A stretch of DNA of 64,000 bases, taken from NCBI RefSeq assembly GCF_000421965.1, contig NZ_ATAY01000063.1:62001-126000 (forward strand). Direction: 5' to 3'. Position 1 is the first letter of the stretch. Every line of letters starts with the position of its first letter. This DNA comes from Ruminiclostridium papyrosolvens C7 (GTDB lineage Bacteria; Bacillota; Clostridia; Acetivibrionales; DSM-1351). The notes beneath the pieces were generated by a model. The model was not told the origin of the DNA and did not search any database. It saw nothing but the letters and a program-made list of their open reading frames with translations. The translations under genes were made by a program, and so were the position numbers. Of this stretch, positions 1 through 6,776 are shown one piece after another.

Positions 1-393
1 CGCCGTTTTTTCGGCATTAAGAGACTTACTATAGACAATGTGACCAATGGTGTTATTCCTGAGGACAGCATTGCTCTTGGCTCCTACAAAGTAGACATTC
101 ATAACGGTCTGAATAGTTCTACCGACCTTATTGACCTTGAAGGGCCATATGGAATTCCTCTGGGCTGCCTAATCAGTAGTGATGTGAATAATCTGGTACT
201 TAGCGGAAGATGTATTTCCATGGATGCACCTTCATTAGCCAGTGCCCGGGTAATGACTACCTGTATGGCAATTGGACAAGCTGCCGGAGTATGCGCTTCT
301 CTTTCTACTAAAAAGAATATCCTCCCTTCTTCGGTTAACAGTGCGGAAGTAAGAGATATACTACTAGAAGAAAAAGCGATTCTTAGTATTTAA
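1..393 (+). CDS. FAD-dependent oxidoreductase (FAD_oxidored family), C-terminal part
   Basis: The frame is open from the left edge of the window to a TAA at 391-393, so the gene begins outside; 130 codons are visible. The end of the protein carries the signature of the FAD_oxidored (PF12831) family: a GRCIS segment followed by SARVMTTCMAIGQAAG, which matches the same region of the two complete paralogues at 32642 and 34443 (GRxxSTxK...STRVMGTC..GGQAxGTAAA). In the family this segment closes over the FAD. The substrate is not known. Unlike the two later paralogues it has no C-terminal beta-rich extension and ends about 40 residues after the GQAAG motif. Family assignment is firm; function beyond flavin-dependent oxidation is not. 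Confidence 0.8.
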   Translation, partial: RRFFGIKRLTIDNVTNGVIPEDSIALGSYKVDIHNGLNSSTDLIDLEGPYGIPLGCLISSDVNNLVLSGRCISMDAPSLASARVMTTCMAIGQAAGVCASLSTKKNILPSSVNSAEVRDILLEEKAILSI

Positions 394-451
394 GAATACC
401 TGCCGTCAATGTTCTTAAGCTTTGACGACTTTGTATTGACACAAAGACATT

Positions 452-479
452 AAAAAACCACACCGGTTAGGTGTGGTTT
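452..479. terminator. Bidirectional hairpin terminator
   Basis: A perfect 10-bp stem (AAACCACACC / GGTGTGGTTT, arms 455-464 and 470-479) with a 5-base loop lies between the convergent genes ending at 393 and 493. The A-run at 452-457 gives a U-tract for the minus-strand transcript; the TTT inside the right arm serves the plus strand more weakly. Confidence 0.8.
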
Positions 480-492
480 CAGCTTTTAAGTA

Positions 493-1332
493 TTATTTTT
501 CCTTAACGGGAATCCATATTTCACTGACATAGTCATCACTCTTTGTGTCCCCTTCTGTGTAAAGCTCTATGTCATATCCGGGTATCAATTCATATTTTGA
601 TTGTGGAAGCCATTCGCTATAAATCCTTTTCCACATGCTTTGGATAGCATCCGGCATATGACCTACGCACTTGAATATTGCCCATGTGTAGGATGGTATG
701 TCAATGGTTATAAAACCCTCCGGTTTCTGCTTTACACACTTTTCCTCACATCCTATACCATATACAAATTCATGACAACCGGGTTCACCGGGCAGACATA
801 TTCCAAACATACCACAAACCTGTTGGTGCAACCCTTCTGCACAATATTCTTGCCAGAACATCGGAATTCCGTTAGTTCTATTTTCCTCTGTGAACTTTCT
901 TGTTTTAGTAACTACTCTGAATGAATCCTTTTTCTCAATTTTGTAATCCATAACACTACCGCCTTCCAAAACAATTTTCAGTGTGAGACGATTAAATGAT
1001 TTGAGCTCTGTCCCGTGTTTTTTGGCCTGGGACGGCACTACTCCGTGAAACCGTTGGAATGCTTTTGTAAAGCTTTCGGGAGTATCATATCCGTACTTTA
1101 AAGCAACATCAATAACTTTTGAATTACTGTTTAATAAATCTTGGGCCGCCAGTGAGAGCCTTCTGTTTCTTACATATTCACTCACTGTCATTCCTGTCAG
1201 TAATGAAAATGTCCTCTGAAAATGAAAGCTTGAGTAAAAAGCACTTTGGGCAATATCATCACAAACTATATTTTCACTTAAATGTTCTTCGATATAGTCT
1301 ATAGCGTAATTCAAAGTACGAACCCATTCCAT
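493..1332 (-). CDS. AraC family regulator with GyrI-like effector domain
   Basis: The 279-residue protein has two AraC-type helix-turn-helix motifs in residues ~8-105 (IAQSAFYSSFHFQRTFSLLTG and the second helix pair ending YDTPESFTKAFQRFHGVVPS). A GyrI-like/effector-binding domain follows (residues ~130-279), of the kind that binds cationic or hydrophobic ligands in Rob- and BmrR-like regulators. The start is well set: AAAGGAGGTGA sits 5-7 bases before the ATG. It is convergent with the upstream oxidoreductase and separated from the arsenic operon. The ligand and regulon are not evident from the sequence; control of a multidrug or stress gene elsewhere would be typical. Confidence 0.9.
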   Translation of the reverse strand: MEWVRTLNYAIDYIEEHLSENIVCDDIAQSAFYSSFHFQRTFSLLTGMTVSEYVRNRRLSLAAQDLLNSNSKVIDVALKYGYDTPESFTKAFQRFHGVVPSQAKKHGTELKSFNRLTLKIVLEGGSVMDYKIEKKDSFRVVTKTRKFTEENRTNGIPMFWQEYCAEGLHQQVCGMFGICLPGEPGCHEFVYGIGCEEKCVKQKPEGFITIDIPSYTWAIFKCVGHMPDAIQSMWKRIYSEWLPQSKYELIPGYDIELYTEGDTKSDDYVSEIWIPVKEK

Positions 1333-1399
1333 TCAATCACCTCCTTTGCATTATCATTTTACAAAAAGCGGTAGTACAAATTCCTGTCATTTACTGCTT

Positions 1400-1798
1400 C
1401 TAATTGTCTAGTGACTTTTTGAGAGCCATAATTTTTTCTTCAATAATTTTAATCACTTTAATAAATTCTTCATCATTTTTGTCGGTTGGGTCTTCCAGAC
1501 CCCAGTCCTCCCTGTGTTTGCACGGTAAAGACGGACACTGAACGTTACATCCCATTGTTATCACAATGTCAACGGTTGGTATATCTTGAAGAAGCTTTGA
1601 TTTTTGTGTTTTCTCCATATCAATTCCATAAATCTGTTTCATCAGCCTGACCGCATCCTGATTAATTTGAGGCTTTGTTTCAGTGCCTGCGGAATAACTT
1701 TCAAATACATCTGACGCAAGCTGTTTGCCCAGTGCTTCCGCAATCTGACTACGGCAGGAATTATGAACACATATAAATGCTACTTTAACCTTTCCCAT
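1400..1798 (-). CDS. arsC: Arsenate reductase, low-molecular-weight phosphatase type
   Basis: The 132-residue protein has the LMW-PTP/ArsC fold signature CVHNSCRS (Cys10 to Cys15, Arg16) and a later MGC...C...C segment with Cys84, Cys88 and Cys93. The thioredoxin-coupled ArsC family uses the first-loop Cys plus two distal Cys to reduce arsenate to arsenite through a disulfide relay; the Asp-Pro near residue 103-104 (EDPT) matches the general acid of the fold. It is the last gene of a four-gene operon (arsR, permease, thioredoxin-like protein, arsC) and lies 1 base after its upstream neighbour. The function as arsenate reductase is well supported; which distal Cys is used is uncertain. Confidence 0.88.
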   Translation of the reverse strand: MGKVKVAFICVHNSCRSQIAEALGKQLASDVFESYSAGTETKPQINQDAVRLMKQIYGIDMEKTQKSKLLQDIPTVDIVITMGCNVQCPSLPCKHREDWGLEDPTDKNDEEFIKVIKIIEEKIMALKKSLDN

Positions 1799-1799
1799 T

Positions 1800-2102
1800 T
1801 TACCGCTTCCTTACTTTTTCTAATATACTGATTACTTCCTCAGTTTTCAAGACTTTACCGTATGAAACGACTTTGCCGTCTACAACCAAGGCAGGAGTTG
1901 TCATTACACCATATGCAGCAATCTGTGCAAAATCCTTAACGTGCTCAATAGTAGTATCCATTCCCAGTTTTGACAATGCTTCTTTTGTAGCGGCTTCAAG
2001 TTGATTGCATTTTGCACATCCTGAACCAAGCACCTTTATATATGCATCACCATTAGCACCTGTTTCACTTAGTTCTTCCTTCTTCCTTTTAAACAATGAC
2101 AT
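1800..2102 (-). CDS. Small redox-active disulfide protein, thioredoxin-like
   Basis: This 100-residue protein belongs to the TM0996/MTH895 glutaredoxin-like group: beta-strand IKVLGSGCAKCNQLE with the CAKC redox site near residues 29-32, then a thioredoxin fold with the cis-Pro loop MTTPAL. Members often sit beside DUF318/ArsP permeases and probably donate electrons to the metal or arsenic resistance protein next to them. Here the gene lies between the permease and the arsenate reductase, so reduction of ArsC or of the permease cysteines is a reasonable inference. A start codon with an upstream GGAGGATTTTAT supports the N-terminus. Confidence 0.85.
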   Translation of the reverse strand: MSLFKRKKEELSETGANGDAYIKVLGSGCAKCNQLEAATKEALSKLGMDTTIEHVKDFAQIAAYGVMTTPALVVDGKVVSYGKVLKTEEVISILEKVRKR

Positions 2103-2128
2103 AATAAAATCCTCCTGATAAGTTTATT

Positions 2129-3142
2129 TTATAGTAATAAATATTGAAATGCATTAAACAGATATCCAACAATAATAATACCTATTGTACAAATTGCAAT
2201 AAACAATGCCAAAAGCTTTGGTTTTACAGCCTTACGCAGCATAATGACAGATGGTAAACTGAGTGTTGTTACCGCCATCATGAATGACAGAACAGTTCCC
2301 AAATTTGCTCCTTTGTACAGTAACGCTTCTGCAACAGGTATAGTACCAAAAATGTCTGCATACATAGGAACACCAATTAACGTAGCAAGTATAACACCAA
2401 ACGGATTATTACTTCCCAGAATGGTTTCAATCCAGCTTTCGGGTATCCAGTTATGAATTACCGCACCGATTCCTACACCTATTAGGATATACGGAAATAC
2501 TTTTTTAAAGGTGGCTACTACTTGGTCTTTTGCATAGGTAATACGTTCTTTTTTTGTTAAATCCGGTGACTCAATATCCACACCTGAGGCATTTAGTATA
2601 AAATCCTCTACATACTTTTCCATATTCATTTTTCCAATAACTGTGCCTCCGATAATTGCAATAATAAGACCTAATATAACATAGGCTGCAGCCACCTTTG
2701 CACCAAAAATGCTCATTAAGATTACCAGTGAACCAAGGTCTACCATAGGAGAAGAGATTAGAAATGAGAATGTTAATCCCAGTGGCAGTCCTGCACTGGT
2801 AAATCCGATAAAAAGCGGAATGGACGAACAGGAGCAAAAAGGCGTAACAGTTCCCAAAAGTGCCGCTATAGTATTTGCTCCGATTCCACGGAAACGGGTC
2901 AATATCTTCTTACTCCGTTCCGGCGGAAAATAGCTTTGAATATATGTAATAATAAAAATAAGAAGACATAGTAATATTGTAATTTTTATTATATCGTATA
3001 TAAAAAACTGAATACTGCCACCAAGCTTTCCGGACATATCAAGGCCAAATAATGAAAGTAAATTGTGTATAAGTGTGTTAAGCCATTTCATTCCAAGCAC
3101 CTGATTCTGCAAAAACAGGCCTATTCCTTTTAAAGCCTCCAT
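2129..3142 (-). CDS. DUF318/ArsP-type permease
   Basis: The 337-residue integral membrane protein has about eight hydrophobic segments and the family hallmark TPFCSCSSIPLFIGF in the first half, with a Cys cluster that is thought to handle arsenicals or metals. A second family segment, GVPMYADIFGTIPVAEALL, lies in the C-terminal half. These permeases (PF03773) export trivalent organoarsenicals in known ArsP cases; others are uncharacterised. It is the second gene of the arsR operon. An inverted repeat (3159-3188) lies between arsR and this gene. The exact substrate cannot be read from the sequence. Confidence 0.85.
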   Translation of the reverse strand: MEALKGIGLFLQNQVLGMKWLNTLIHNLLSLFGLDMSGKLGGSIQFFIYDIIKITILLCLLIFIITYIQSYFPPERSKKILTRFRGIGANTIAALLGTVTPFCSCSSIPLFIGFTSAGLPLGLTFSFLISSPMVDLGSLVILMSIFGAKVAAAYVILGLIIAIIGGTVIGKMNMEKYVEDFILNASGVDIESPDLTKKERITYAKDQVVATFKKVFPYILIGVGIGAVIHNWIPESWIETILGSNNPFGVILATLIGVPMYADIFGTIPVAEALLYKGANLGTVLSFMMAVTTLSLPSVIMLRKAVKPKLLALFIAICTIGIIIVGYLFNAFQYLLL

Positions 3143-3158
3143 ACATATCTCCTTTTTA

Positions 3159-3188
3159 TTAATATATCTATTTTTATCGATATATTAA
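3159..3188. promoter_or_regulatory. Second TATC-N10-GATA inverted repeat (ArsR site or hairpin)
   Basis: Perfect 10-bp arms TTAATATATC (3159-3168) and GATATATTAA (3179-3188) are separated by 10 bases. The half-sites and their spacing match the element at the arsR promoter (3510-3531), which argues for a second regulator site between arsR and the permease gene. It could also form an intercistronic RNA hairpin. Confidence 0.5.
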
Positions 3189-3203
3189 TTTTTAATAAAG
3201 CCA

Positions 3204-3500
3204 TCACTCGATGGCCGTATATATTTCTGTAATTTTACCAAGCAGTTCTCTAGCATAGGCACTGCCTTCTTCGCTTATGGAATAGTGAGTCCATTTTCCT
3301 TCTTTTCTTGCATTTACAACACCTGAATCACATAATATTTTCATATGATGGGATAATGTGGACTGACCGATTTTTAAATCCTCCAACAGTTTGCAGGCGC
3401 ATTTTTCACCTGTCTGAAGCAATTCCAGAATCATAAGGCGATTTTCATCACAAAATGCTTTAAAAACTCTTGCATTTTTTTCGTATTCACTAAGTATCAC
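3204..3500 (-). CDS. arsR: ArsR family metalloregulator
   Basis: A small winged-helix repressor with the ArsR arsenite/metal site CAC in the helix after GEK, and the recognition helix STLSHHMKIL. The family is released from DNA on binding As(III) or similar ions. The first upstream ATG (3512) has no ribosome site; the GTG at 3498-3500 lies 4 bases after GAGGTG, so I place the start there (98 residues). It heads the operon arsR-permease-thioredoxin-like-arsC. Its promoter and an inverted repeat over the start site lie immediately upstream, which fits autorepression. Confidence 0.88.
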   Translation of the reverse strand: MILSEYEKNARVFKAFCDENRLMILELLQTGEKCACKLLEDLKIGQSTLSHHMKILCDSGVVNARKEGKWTHYSISEEGSAYARELLGKITEIYTAIE

Positions 3501-3509
3501 TTTACACCT

Positions 3510-3531
3510 CATATCTAAAATATTCGATATG
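3510..3531. promoter_or_regulatory. Predicted ArsR operator at the arsR start site
   Basis: The inverted repeat CATATC-N10-GATATG starts about 6 bases downstream of the -10 box of the arsR promoter. The same TATC-N10-GATA geometry recurs at 3159-3188. Confidence 0.6.
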
Positions 3532-3536
3532 ATAAT

Positions 3537-3565
3537 ATTATATGAATCAAACCGAAATTTGTCAA
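3537..3565 (-). promoter_or_regulatory. Sigma-A promoter of the ars operon
   Basis: On the minus strand TTGACA (3560-3565) and TATAAT (3537-3542) are spaced by 17 bases, a full consensus. Transcription should start near 3530. Confidence 0.8.
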
Positions 3566-3577
3566 TGTATAAACCGC

Positions 3578-4267
3578 TTACCTTTTCCCTTCGTGTATTT
3601 CCTCCGTTTCATTATATATTATTATATCTGGCGAAATTAAGTTTCCATTCTGCCATGCTGACTTTTGTTCTTGGATGGAGAAATTAATATCCAAATCAAC
3701 TTGCTTGTTGGGCGAAATAACATATTGGGTGGGTTTCTTCTTGGTATTAGTGACTGGTATAAATTGAGGATTTACAGCCATTTCATCCTTAACTACTGGT
3801 AATTTAATATAAAATTCTTTCTTATCACTGCTGTAATTTTTTAATCTTATTTTTCCGTTAAATAATATTTCTTCTCCGTGACTTGTAAAATTAATCCAGC
3901 TTGAATCTTTTATGTACTCTATGGACCGTAAACCATTTAAATTTGATCTAACGAATCCATAGGCTAAATCATATGTCGGTTGGTATATAATAGACCATAC
4001 TATAAAAAACAGCACAACAAATTTACCGAAGTTTCTGTAAACATCTTCTTTAAATTGGATTATCCCCACAATCCCTAGTATTATTAATATTGCGGCTATA
4101 ACACCTGGATAGTATAAACCTGAGTTTCCGTTAGACCACACCCTTACACCCATCTTTTTCAAAATAAAACCGCCCAGCAGAAAATTATGTCTATTTTCAC
4201 AGAACAGTACTGACAACAATATTATCATTAAAAAAGATACTATACCCAGTATTTTTCTTTTATTCAC
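3578..4267 (-). CDS. Hypothetical membrane-anchored protein
   Basis: I do not recognise the family. From the GTG at 4265-4267, preceded by GGAGGGATAAA, the protein is 229 residues. It has three hydrophobic segments: near residues 5-25, a central one around AAILILGIVGIIQF, and one around VVLFFIVWSIIYQP. A soluble C-terminal part of about 115 residues follows, with a beta-rich look (strands in IRLKNYSSDKKEFYIKLPVV and VDLDINFSIQ). That part may lie outside the membrane. A longer open frame continues to 4339 but lacks a ribosome site. It is flanked by the ars operon and another small membrane protein, with no clear operon link. Confidence 0.6.
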   Translation of the reverse strand: MNKRKILGIVSFLMIILLSVLFCENRHNFLLGGFILKKMGVRVWSNGNSGLYYPGVIAAILIILGIVGIIQFKEDVYRNFGKFVVLFFIVWSIIYQPTYDLAYGFVRSNLNGLRSIEYIKDSSWINFTSHGEEILFNGKIRLKNYSSDKKEFYIKLPVVKDEMAVNPQFIPVTNTKKKPTQYVISPNKQVDLDINFSIQEQKSAWQNGNLISPDIIIYNETEEIHEGKR

Positions 4268-4426
4268 TTTATCCCTCCGTTCCAATAATATGTAATATTT
4301 ACTATAAATTGTAAGTCTAAAGTACAAAGAAATTTTCACTTTATTTAGGAGTAAAACGTATGAGAACTATTCAATTGTCAAGAAATGAAGTTAAAGAATT
4401 GCTGATACAAAAAGTTTTTGGTATAT

Positions 4427-4840
4427 TTATTCTGCCTTAATTTGTTTAATTTGTTTAATTTGGTTATAAAGCTTCTTTGTACTTTCCACATCAGACTGAT
4501 TAAATACAAGTATTTTATCATCGTAGTGTATTATTACAAATGCATTTACTTTAGAATATGAATATAGCTTGTAACTGCCAAACTTTTCATTTTTATATGT
4601 GCCCGAAGCCATTTTATAAGTTCCCATTCCAAACTGCCTTGCTCCAATATCTAAACTATCCACATACTCAATAGAAGTAATTTCATTTAAGGGAATAGTC
4701 GTTCCACTAACAAAAGTACCTTTGACACTAACAGAATTATTTGTAATTGAAACATTAACACTTCCAACAAATAATATTAATATTCCTGCAAGTATTAACG
4801 TTACGATTGTAATAAGAACTTTCATCGGGCCTGACTTCAT
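4427..4840 (-). CDS. PH-domain-like membrane protein
   Basis: GGAGGTTTTTTT precedes the ATG at 4838-4840, giving 137 residues (an open frame runs further, to 4897, without a ribosome site). One N-terminal transmembrane helix (residues ~5-27) is followed by a domain resembling bacterial PH domains: strands VSITNNSVSVKGTF, then PLNEITSIEYVD, and a terminal helix after VFNQSDVESTKKLYNQI. The C-terminus QIKQIKQIK is encoded by an imperfect 9-base direct repeat (4437-4461). Function unknown; the family assignment is by overall pattern and is tentative. Confidence 0.65.
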   Translation of the reverse strand: MKSGPMKVLITIVTLILAGILILFVGSVNVSITNNSVSVKGTFVSGTTIPLNEITSIEYVDSLDIGARQFGMGTYKMASGTYKNEKFGSYKLYSYSKVNAFVIIHYDDKILVFNQSDVESTKKLYNQIKQIKQIKAE

Positions 4841-4929
4841 AAAAAAACCTCCAAACAATTCCATAAAATATATCATTATTGTATATTTTATCAACATTTG
4901 TAATACAAGTAAACTCCGGAATGTGTATT

Positions 4930-5130
4930 CTATTTGTTTTGTTCTTGAAGGCAGCTAGCCTGGGAATCAAAGGTCAAAATATTCTGTCCTACAGATAACA
5001 GAAAATTTCCAAATACACTGCGCTGACAGTTGTCCAATTCTTCTGAGACAGCAATTGATATTACTGTAGCAAGTAAAGTAAGTTCGCTTGGGCTTAGTGA
5101 AAAAAATCCATTATTACATCCTTTATTCAT
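4930..5130 (-). CDS. Small conserved-type clostridial protein
   Basis: A 66-residue protein with a central helix pair: LTLLATVISIAVSEEL, then a Cys, then VFGNFLLSVGQNILTF. Short proteins with this pattern (a hydrophobic helix ending in E-E/D-L, a Gly-N-F, and GQN-L-T) are common and uncharacterised in Clostridia. AGGATA lies about 9 bases before the ATG. It is followed by the PH-like gene on the same strand. I assign no function. Confidence 0.55.
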   Translation of the reverse strand: MNKGCNNGFFSLSPSELTLLATVISIAVSEELDNCQRSVFGNFLLSVGQNILTFDSQASCLQEQNK

Positions 5131-5206
5131 ATTTATTATCCTCTATAAAAATCAAATTCTATAAGTATAATATGTTTATTGTTAATCAATTGTTAAATGA
5201 TTTAAT

Positions 5207-5233
5207 AAAAAAAGACACCCATTAGTGAGTGTC
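5207..5233 (-). terminator. Rho-independent terminator, minus strand
   Basis: An 8-bp stem (GACACCCA 5214-5221, TGAGTGTC 5226-5233, one G-U pair) with a 4-base loop is followed on the minus strand by seven U. No annotated minus-strand gene ends here, so it points to a short transcript from the promoter at 5545-5573. Confidence 0.7.
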
Positions 5234-5538
5234 AAAAGCAGGAGGTTTGTTAAAATGGAAGAGTGCAGAGTATAGAGTATATTTAGTGCCACCTATTTAA
5301 AACAAAACCTCTCTAATGAAAATCACATGTATGACCATCTATTTATTCTTTGGGTTTTTATCGCAGGCGGCATATTTAACTATCCTATTAGCATTAAAAT
5401 CCTTAATTAAGGGCATATCTTTTCTTTCTATATCTTAAATTTACTCCTCCTGTTTTCACCTTTGCTGTCCTTCCATTTATCTAACACCAAGTACCTTTTT
5501 ACGTTTATTGGTATTATATACGTGGTACATTTAGTACC
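5234..5538 (-). ncRNA. Predicted short minus-strand transcript
   Basis: A perfect-spacing promoter (5545-5573) and a terminator (5207-5233) bracket about 300 bases. No convincing protein gene lies between; a 25-codon frame (5339-5416) has its nearest Shine-Dalgarno (GGAGGAG) 27 bases away. The start site is covered by the same operator that precedes the second XRE gene. It may be a regulatory RNA or encode a very short peptide. Confidence 0.35.
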
Positions 5539-5539
5539 A
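5523..5539. promoter_or_regulatory. Operator TGGTAC-N5-GTACCA, copy 1
   Basis: A perfect 6-bp inverted repeat with a 5-base spacer sits over the expected start site of the minus-strand promoter. The same element occurs at 6154-6170. Likely bound by one or both XRE regulators encoded next to it. Confidence 0.65.
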
Positions 5540-5544
5540 ATCAA

Positions 5545-5573
5545 ATTATAATATGAAATACCAGGCTAGTCAA
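5545..5573 (-). promoter_or_regulatory. Sigma-A promoter, minus strand
   Basis: TTGACT (5568-5573) and TATAAT (5545-5550) with a 17-base spacer. Transcription would start near 5538, inside the operator, and run away from the XRE gene. Confidence 0.65.
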
Positions 5574-5630
5574 TATATTTACCAATATTTTGGAATGGTA
5601 GCTGCTTCATATGTAGTACAATAATTAATA

Positions 5631-5659
5631 TTGCGTTCTTAAACCACCATATATATAAT
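5631..5659 (+). promoter_or_regulatory. Promoter of the first XRE gene
   Basis: TTGCGT (5631-5636) and TATAAT (5654-5659), spacer 17 bases. The GAGGTG ribosome site follows at 5668. Confidence 0.6.
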
Positions 5660-5679
5660 TATTCATTGAGGTGATTAGA

Positions 5680-6078
5680 ATGTCTGTTCTTTCAGAGAGG
5701 GTTAAAAAATTACGAAGTGCTAAACGACAATCCCAAAACGAAGTAGGTAAAGCTTTAGGTAAAAGTAGGGAAACCGTTTCAAAATATGAACTGGGTGAAA
5801 GAGAACCTGATCCGGAAGCTATTGTACTTTTTGCAAAACACTTTAATGTTTCTGCAGATTATTTATTGGGAATAAATGAACAAACAGAAAACTTGGCAAC
5901 AGACGAAAGAAAGCCATACAGCCCCGAATTATACTCCTTCGAAAAGTATCTTAAAAATGAAAAATTCATCCCATATTTACAACTTGCAGTCAGTATGATG
6001 GATTCCAATATAGAAATAAAACAATTTGAAAAGCTAATAAACAAAATTATTAATAAGACAAAAATAAACTTAATATAA
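5680..6078 (+). CDS. XRE family regulator, copy 1
   Basis: 132 residues from the ATG at 5680; the GTG at 5671 is part of the GAGGTG ribosome site and is not used. Residues ~5-65 form a Cro/C1-type helix-turn-helix (SQNEVGKALGKSRETVSKYE, then DPEAIVLFAKHFNVSADYLLG). The C-terminal ~65 residues (KPYSPELYSFEKYLKN...FIPYLQLAVSM) are shared with the second copy and may be the dimerisation or signal-binding part. The gene is a tandem paralogue of 6322-6726, and both are preceded by the same operator and a divergent promoter, which suggests cross-regulation. Target genes probably include the short transcript upstream. Confidence 0.88.
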   Translation: MSVLSERVKKLRSAKRQSQNEVGKALGKSRETVSKYELGEREPDPEAIVLFAKHFNVSADYLLGINEQTENLATDERKPYSPELYSFEKYLKNEKFIPYLQLAVSMMDSNIEIKQFEKLINKIINKTKINLI

Positions 6079-6153
6079 AAGAAGTGTACCAACCTTGATT
6101 TAAATAATAAAGTGCTTTTTAAAGATAGTTTGTCGTATATGCCTTTTCAAAGC

Positions 6154-6170
6154 TGGTACACTTTGTACCA
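6154..6170. promoter_or_regulatory. Operator TGGTAC-N5-GTACCA, copy 2
   Basis: Identical half-sites and spacing to 5523-5539, again overlapping the start site of a minus-strand promoter (6174-6202). A single half-site (GTACCA) lies at 6087-6092. Confidence 0.65.
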
Positions 6171-6173
6171 TTA

Positions 6174-6202
6174 ATTATATTACCGGTATTTTGTATAGTC
6201 AA
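6174..6202 (-). promoter_or_regulatory. Sigma-A promoter reading antisense toward XRE copy 1
   Basis: TTGACT (6197-6202) and TATAAT (6174-6179), spacer 17 bases, on the minus strand. The transcript would enter the 3' end of the first XRE gene in antisense. The layout (promoter, then operator at +1) copies that at 5523-5573. Confidence 0.6.
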
Positions 6203-6272
6203 CCTTATTTTGTAATTATTTAAAATATATTACAGTCATGTAGTGAATATATTTGTCGATAAATAAAAAATA

Positions 6273-6301
6273 TTGCATAATTTGGTATGGATATTTATAA
6301 T
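6273..6301 (+). promoter_or_regulatory. Promoter of the second XRE gene
   Basis: TTGCAT (6273-6278) and TATAAT (6296-6301) with a 17-base spacer, followed by the GAGGTG ribosome site at 6310. Confidence 0.6.
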
Positions 6302-6321
6302 AATATCTTGAGGTGATTAAC

Positions 6322-6726
6322 ATGCATGTTCTGCCGGAGAGAATTAAAAGTTTACGGAATGTTAAAGGACAATCCCAAAAAGAATTAGGACAAGCTTTAG
6401 GTAAAAGCAGAGAAGCTATTTCAAAATATGAGCTTGGCGAAAGAGAGCCGGATCCGGATGCGCTTGTATTATTTTCAAAGCATTTTAATGTATCCTCTGA
6501 CTATATGTTGGGAATCACTGATCATATAGAAAACAAAGCTTTTGGGAAAAGAAAACCTTACAGTCCGGAATTATATGCCTTTGAAAAGTATTTGAAGAAT
6601 CAGGATTTTATACCTTATCTTCAGCTGGCAGTAAGTATGAAGGATTCACATTTAGATATTAATTCATTCAAAAACCCTATAAACAAGCTTATCAAGCAGG
6701 GAAAAAAACAAAAACACCCTAAATAA
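6322..6726 (+). CDS. XRE family regulator, copy 2
   Basis: 134 residues from the ATG at 6322, with GAGGTG ending 6 bases upstream. The HTH (SQKELGQALGKSREAISKYE) and the tail (KPYSPELYAFEKYLKN...FIPYLQLAVSM) are nearly the same as in copy 1, so a tandem duplication is clear. The proteins diverge mainly at the extreme C-terminus, where this copy is Lys-rich. It lies between copy 1 and the agr genes on the opposite strand, and its terminator overlaps its own last codons. Control of the agr locus is possible but not shown. Confidence 0.88.
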   Translation: MHVLPERIKSLRNVKGQSQKELGQALGKSREAISKYELGEREPDPDALVLFSKHFNVSSDYMLGITDHIENKAFGKRKPYSPELYAFEKYLKNQDFIPYLQLAVSMKDSHLDINSFKNPINKLIKQGKKQKHPK

Positions 6727-6742
6727 TTATAAGGTGTTTTTG
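6709..6742. terminator. Bidirectional terminator between XRE copy 2 and agrD
   Basis: A 10-bp stem (CAAAAACACC 6709-6718, GGTGTTTTTG 6733-6742) with a 14-base loop overlaps the end of the XRE gene. It serves both converging transcripts, ending the agr operon on the minus strand. Confidence 0.65.
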
Positions 6743-6776
6743 TCTTGACTCAAATACATGGTTTTTGATAAATTCA

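Larger units (their letters stand above)
5131..5679. other. Intergenic control region with a short minus-strand transcription unit
   Basis: About 550 bases without a recognised protein gene. It holds a minus-strand terminator (5207-5233), a minus-strand sigma-A promoter (5545-5573), an operator TGGTAC-N5-GTACCA (5523-5539) and the plus-strand promoter of the first XRE gene (5631-5659). Between the minus promoter and terminator lie only very short open frames. Confidence 0.6.

Noticed and set aside
601-924. Plus-strand frame opposite the AraC/GyrI-like gene
   Set aside because: It overlaps a well-supported gene on the other strand and has no ribosome site or domain.
2571-2837. Second minus-strand frame inside the permease gene
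   Set aside because: Out-of-frame shadow of the permease, Cys- and Tyr-rich as expected from frame-shifted hydrophobic codons.
5339-5416. 25-codon minus-strand frame (M-P-L-I-K-D-F...) within the short transcript
   Set aside because: Its only nearby Shine-Dalgarno (GGAGGAG) is 27 bases upstream and the frame has a stop just before the ATG; no resemblance to known peptides.
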